Source: an uncultured Nitrososphaera sp.
Lineage (GTDB): Archaea > Thermoproteota > Nitrososphaeria > Nitrososphaerales > Nitrososphaeraceae
Direction of reading: 5' to 3'
DNA length: 6,586 bases
NCBI GenBank assembly: GCA_946480575.1
Contig: CAMLKF010000078.1
Span: forward strand, 1 to 6,586
Shown one piece after another: positions 5,390-6,586 of the stretch. The number at the start of each line of letters is the position of its first letter. Position 1 is the stretch's first letter. The translations under genes were made by a program, and so were the position numbers. The notes beneath the pieces are model-generated. The model had not been told where the DNA came from. It did not search any database and saw only the letters and a list, made by a program, of their open reading frames with translations.

Positions 5390-5394
5390 TCACC
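5390..5394 (-). promoter_or_regulatory. Ribosome binding site deciding the SPFH start
   Basis: On the minus strand AAGGTGA ends about six bases before ATG 5383. GGTGA pairs with the archaeal 16S rRNA 3' end. The distance to the adjacent GTG at 5386 is only three bases, so ATG is the better start. Confidence 0.6.
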
Positions 5395-5434
5395 TTTCCT
5401 GTGATGATTGAATAATATTTCTGAATTCGCTTTC

Positions 5435-5708
5435 ATGATGAATATATACGCAGCAACATTATTTGAGGCTTCTCCTTCATTCTCGAGCTTCTGGTATCTT
5501 GGCATTCTCTTGCCAGCCAAGACAACAATAATAATATGATACGGTATCAAGCTCAATCCAAACTATTACAAGTTCGTGACAGAGCTTGCAAACCTTCTGG
5601 ACCAATCGGTGCAAGAATACAGCAAAAAATACAATCGAGTTTTCAATCATGGATATGCTAGATGATGAAGAGATGTTAGGCAAATTCATAGCCAAGCCTT
5701 GGAAGTAG
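5435..5708 (+). pseudogene. Possible decayed small gene (plus strand), unrecognised
   Basis: In one plus-strand frame, MMNIYAATLFEASPSF... runs from ATG 5435 to a TGA at 5537. The same frame then continues as YGIKLNPNYYKFVTELANLL and DQSVQEYSKKYN, which looks like real protein, before stopping at 5662. A shift of one base near 5640 leads into MDMLDDEEMLGKFIAKPWK, ending at a TAG (5706-5708). Protein-like composition broken by one stop and one frameshift suggests a remnant. I recognise no family, and the fragments could be chance. The antisense frame at 5477-5779 is Ser-rich and less credible. Confidence 0.25.
5441..5448 (-). promoter_or_regulatory. TATA box of the SPFH gene
   Basis: TATATATT on the minus strand is a near-ideal archaeal TATA element, about 60 bases ahead of ATG 5383. 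Start of transcription would fall near 5420, leaving a leader of about 35 bases that contains the ribosome binding site. Confidence 0.55.
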
Positions 5709-5866
5709 CTGCTTGGAGAGGTAGAGACATGAGCTCTCTTTCTACTATGCGGATACTTTCTTGATTGTTTACTTTCCAAAAGCTTCAGCTGTCAGTGATA
5801 ATGATTCAAAAACACTTTTGATCTTTGCAAATAATATTCGATTTTAATCTTGGACAAAGCATTCAT
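5709..5866. other. AT-rich intergenic stretch without recognisable features
   Basis: Between the possible remnant and the end of the next minus-strand gene I find no reading frame, repeat or promoter that I would defend. It is the 3' flank of the small membrane-protein gene ending at 5867. Confidence 0.4.
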
Positions 5867-6097
5867 CTAGACCCGCAACTTCATCATCATCCGCTTTGGC
5901 TGCCAGTCGACGTTGCTGCGCGGCAGCCTTGTCATCGCAAAGTGGAATATGATCAGCGGGGCAAAGACCGCAACGGTTATCGCTGCAAGCGTATAGTTGC
6001 CGAGGTATAGCATGTACAGCGTGATGCCTGCGCCAGTCATTATCTCTATCCAAGTGCATGTGCAAAGCTGCATTGCGACATGCTTTAGGTCGATCAA
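5867..6097 (-). CDS. Small two-helix membrane protein, unrecognised
   Basis: With a TTG start at 6097 the product is 76 residues; ATG 6073 would give 68. Two hydrophobic segments, about 18-33 (IEIMTGAGITLYMLYL) and 36-54 (LAAITVAVFAPLIIFHFAM), make a hairpin in the membrane. A positively charged tail follows (RLPRSN, QPKRMMMKLRV) that should lie in the cytoplasm. Two cysteines (C12, C14) precede the first helix. A TATA-like element at 6175-6185 would start transcription near 6155, leaving a leader of about 60-80 bases. The gene is divergent to the tiny membrane ORFs that follow. I do not recognise a family; the amphipathic layout and positive-inside tail support a real membrane protein, while the start remains unsure. 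Confidence 0.55.
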   Translation of the reverse strand: MIDLKHVAMQLCTCTWIEIMTGAGITLYMLYLGNYTLAAITVAVFAPLIIFHFAMTRLPRSNVDWQPKRMMMKLRV

Positions 6098-6174
6098 CAG
6101 TGTACTTTTCGCATCTCGACTATTTCTGCCGATCGCCTCGCAAGTTTTGTTGCTGTCTTCACAGCATCATTAGA

Positions 6175-6185
6175 GATATAAAATT
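6175..6185 (-). promoter_or_regulatory. TATA-like element upstream of the small two-helix membrane protein gene
   Basis: Read on the minus strand this is AATTTTATATC. It lies about 80 bases upstream of TTG 6097. On the plus strand the same bases sit only about 10 bases before ATG 6189, too close to serve that ORF unless its start lies further downstream. Confidence 0.4.
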
Positions 6186-6188
6186 TTG

Positions 6189-6329
6189 ATGAAAATGCAT
6201 GACAAAGCTTGCTTCATAGTACAGATAAGCGAGAAAGAATTATTTATTCTAAGTTTATTGATCATTGGATCAGGTTTTTATATTTCTGTAAGTTCATTCA
6301 TTCATCTTATGCGAGGAGGTGGAAAGTAG
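6189..6329 (+). CDS. Possible 46-residue single-helix membrane protein
   Basis: ATG 6189 (or ATG 6195, two codons later) opens a frame encoding MKMHDKACFIVQISEKE, then a hydrophobic helix (LFILSLLIIGSGFYISVSSF) and a basic-glycine end, IHLMRGGGK. It stops three bases before the next small ORF. Its last codons (CGA GGA GGT GGA) also supply that ORF's ribosome binding site, an arrangement typical of coupled translation. No ribosome binding site precedes its own start, and the nearby TATA-like element is too close. It could be real or a chance frame in AT-rich DNA. Confidence 0.38.
   Translation: MKMHDKACFIVQISEKELFILSLLIIGSGFYISVSSFIHLMRGGGK
6275..6284 (+). promoter_or_regulatory. TATA box of the 36-residue membrane protein gene
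   Basis: TTTTTATATT on the plus strand is a good archaeal TATA match. Transcription would start near 6305, about 28 bases before ATG 6333, and the leader would include the GGAGGTGG ribosome binding site. Confidence 0.5.
6315..6322 (+). promoter_or_regulatory. Strong ribosome binding site GGAGGTGG
   Basis: GGAGGTGG lies 10 bases before ATG 6333 and is the strongest such signal in the window. It supports translation of the very short ORF that follows, which would otherwise be dismissed on length. Confidence 0.65.
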
Positions 6330-6332
6330 TAA

Positions 6333-6443
6333 ATGACCGGCGACCTCGCTAATATGACAGTGATGGGATTGATCGTCGGACTGGTAGTTCTCATCTCGAT
6401 TGTGCTGATGGCAATCGTTGGGGGATCCCACGTATTCGATTAA
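6333..6443 (+). CDS. 36-residue single-helix membrane protein
   Basis: The product begins MTGDLANMTVMG and has one strong transmembrane segment, about residues 10-30 (VMGLIVGLVVLISIVLMAIV), followed by a short GGSHVFD end. It is preceded by a good TATA box (6275-6284) and a strong ribosome binding site (6315-6322), and its codon use is GC-richer than the flanking DNA, as in real genes here. Size and single helix resemble small accessory subunits of membrane complexes, but no specific family can be named. It stands three bases after another possible single-helix ORF and converges on the partial gene at 6494. Confidence 0.65.
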   Translation: MTGDLANMTVMGLIVGLVVLISIVLMAIVGGSHVFD

Positions 6444-6493
6444 CGCGTTACTTTTCTGCGCAATGCGCGCGATTAAAGAAATTTGAAGCGTTT

Positions 6494-6586
6494 TTACTGT
6501 CTGCCATCAGGCTGCGGGATCTTGGCGAATTTCTTTGACAGCTTGTACCCAAAACCCATTGCAATAAAGAGCGTTATCAACCCTGC
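6494..6586 (-). CDS. C-terminal end of a membrane protein (cut by window edge)
   Basis: The minus-strand frame is open from the window edge to a TAA at 6494 and gives 30 residues. A hydrophobic stretch (AGLITLFIAMGFGY) is followed by a basic tail (KLSKKFAKIPQPDGRQ), the pattern of a last transmembrane helix with its cytoplasmic end. The rest lies beyond the window, so the family cannot be judged. It converges on the 36-residue membrane gene with a 50-base gap. Confidence 0.5.
   Translation of the reverse strand, partial: AGLITLFIAMGFGYKLSKKFAKIPQPDGRQ

Noticed and set aside
5477..5779. Minus-strand 100-codon frame
   Set aside because: Ser-rich, Tyr/Cys runs (SSSSS, YYYCC) from simple AAT/AAC repeats on the other strand, no ribosome binding site or family; the opposite strand looks more protein-like.
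6094..6162. 22-codon minus-strand frame from GTG whose stop overlaps the TTG start of the small two-helix protein
   Set aside because: The peptide looks amphipathic (KTATKLARRSAEIVEMRK) and the TTGA overlap is tempting, but the likely transcription start near 6155 lies inside it, so it would not be fully transcribed.
1..6586. tRNA, rRNA or CRISPR array
   Set aside because: I saw no T-loop or acceptor-stem patterns, no rRNA-like stretches, and the only spaced repeats (18-bp copies A, B, C) are too few and irregular for CRISPR.

Overview
The window looks like chromosomal DNA of an ammonia-oxidising thaumarchaeon of the Nitrososphaera type. The reasons are an archaeal-style aspartate carbamoyltransferase regulatory subunit, a Cdc48/VAT-type N-domain, AT-rich TATA boxes ahead of short-leadered genes, T-rich gene ends, occasional GGTG-type ribosome binding sites and many tiny membrane-protein genes. 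The assignment is inferred from gene content and promoter style; no rRNA or tRNA is present to confirm it.

Layout. Positions 3-752 (+) hold the C-terminal part of a DipZ-like thioredoxin/CBM protein cut by the window edge. A gene-poor stretch follows to about 1181. A double zinc-ribbon protein (1182-1436, -) and pyrI (1541-2002, +) are divergent around a short region carrying two TGTATCGAT boxes. From about 2205 to 3004 lies a segment bounded by repeats of an 18-bp sequence. It contains two minus-strand small genes: a charged helical protein (2637-2894) and a two-helix membrane protein with a cysteine-rich tail (2280-2603).

Next comes a plus-strand pair. The first is a stand-alone Cdc48 N-domain protein with an unrecognised C-terminal domain (3183-3989). 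The second is a short truncated paralogue of the two-helix membrane protein (4083-4220). Convergent to these is a prohibitin/SPFH protein with two N-terminal membrane helices (4262-5383, -), which has a good TATA box and ribosome binding site. After about 450 bases with only possible coding debris come a small two-helix membrane protein (5867-6097, -), two tiny single-helix membrane ORFs in tandem (6189-6329 and 6333-6443, +), and the end of another minus-strand membrane protein running off the window.

Apart from pyrI (pyrimidine synthesis) and the extracytoplasmic thioredoxin protein, the genes are mostly membrane or adaptor-like and form no recognisable pathway. The most unusual part is 2200-4220: repeat-bounded small genes, a Cdc48-N protein lacking an ATPase domain, and two diverged copies of one membrane protein on opposite strands on either side of it.
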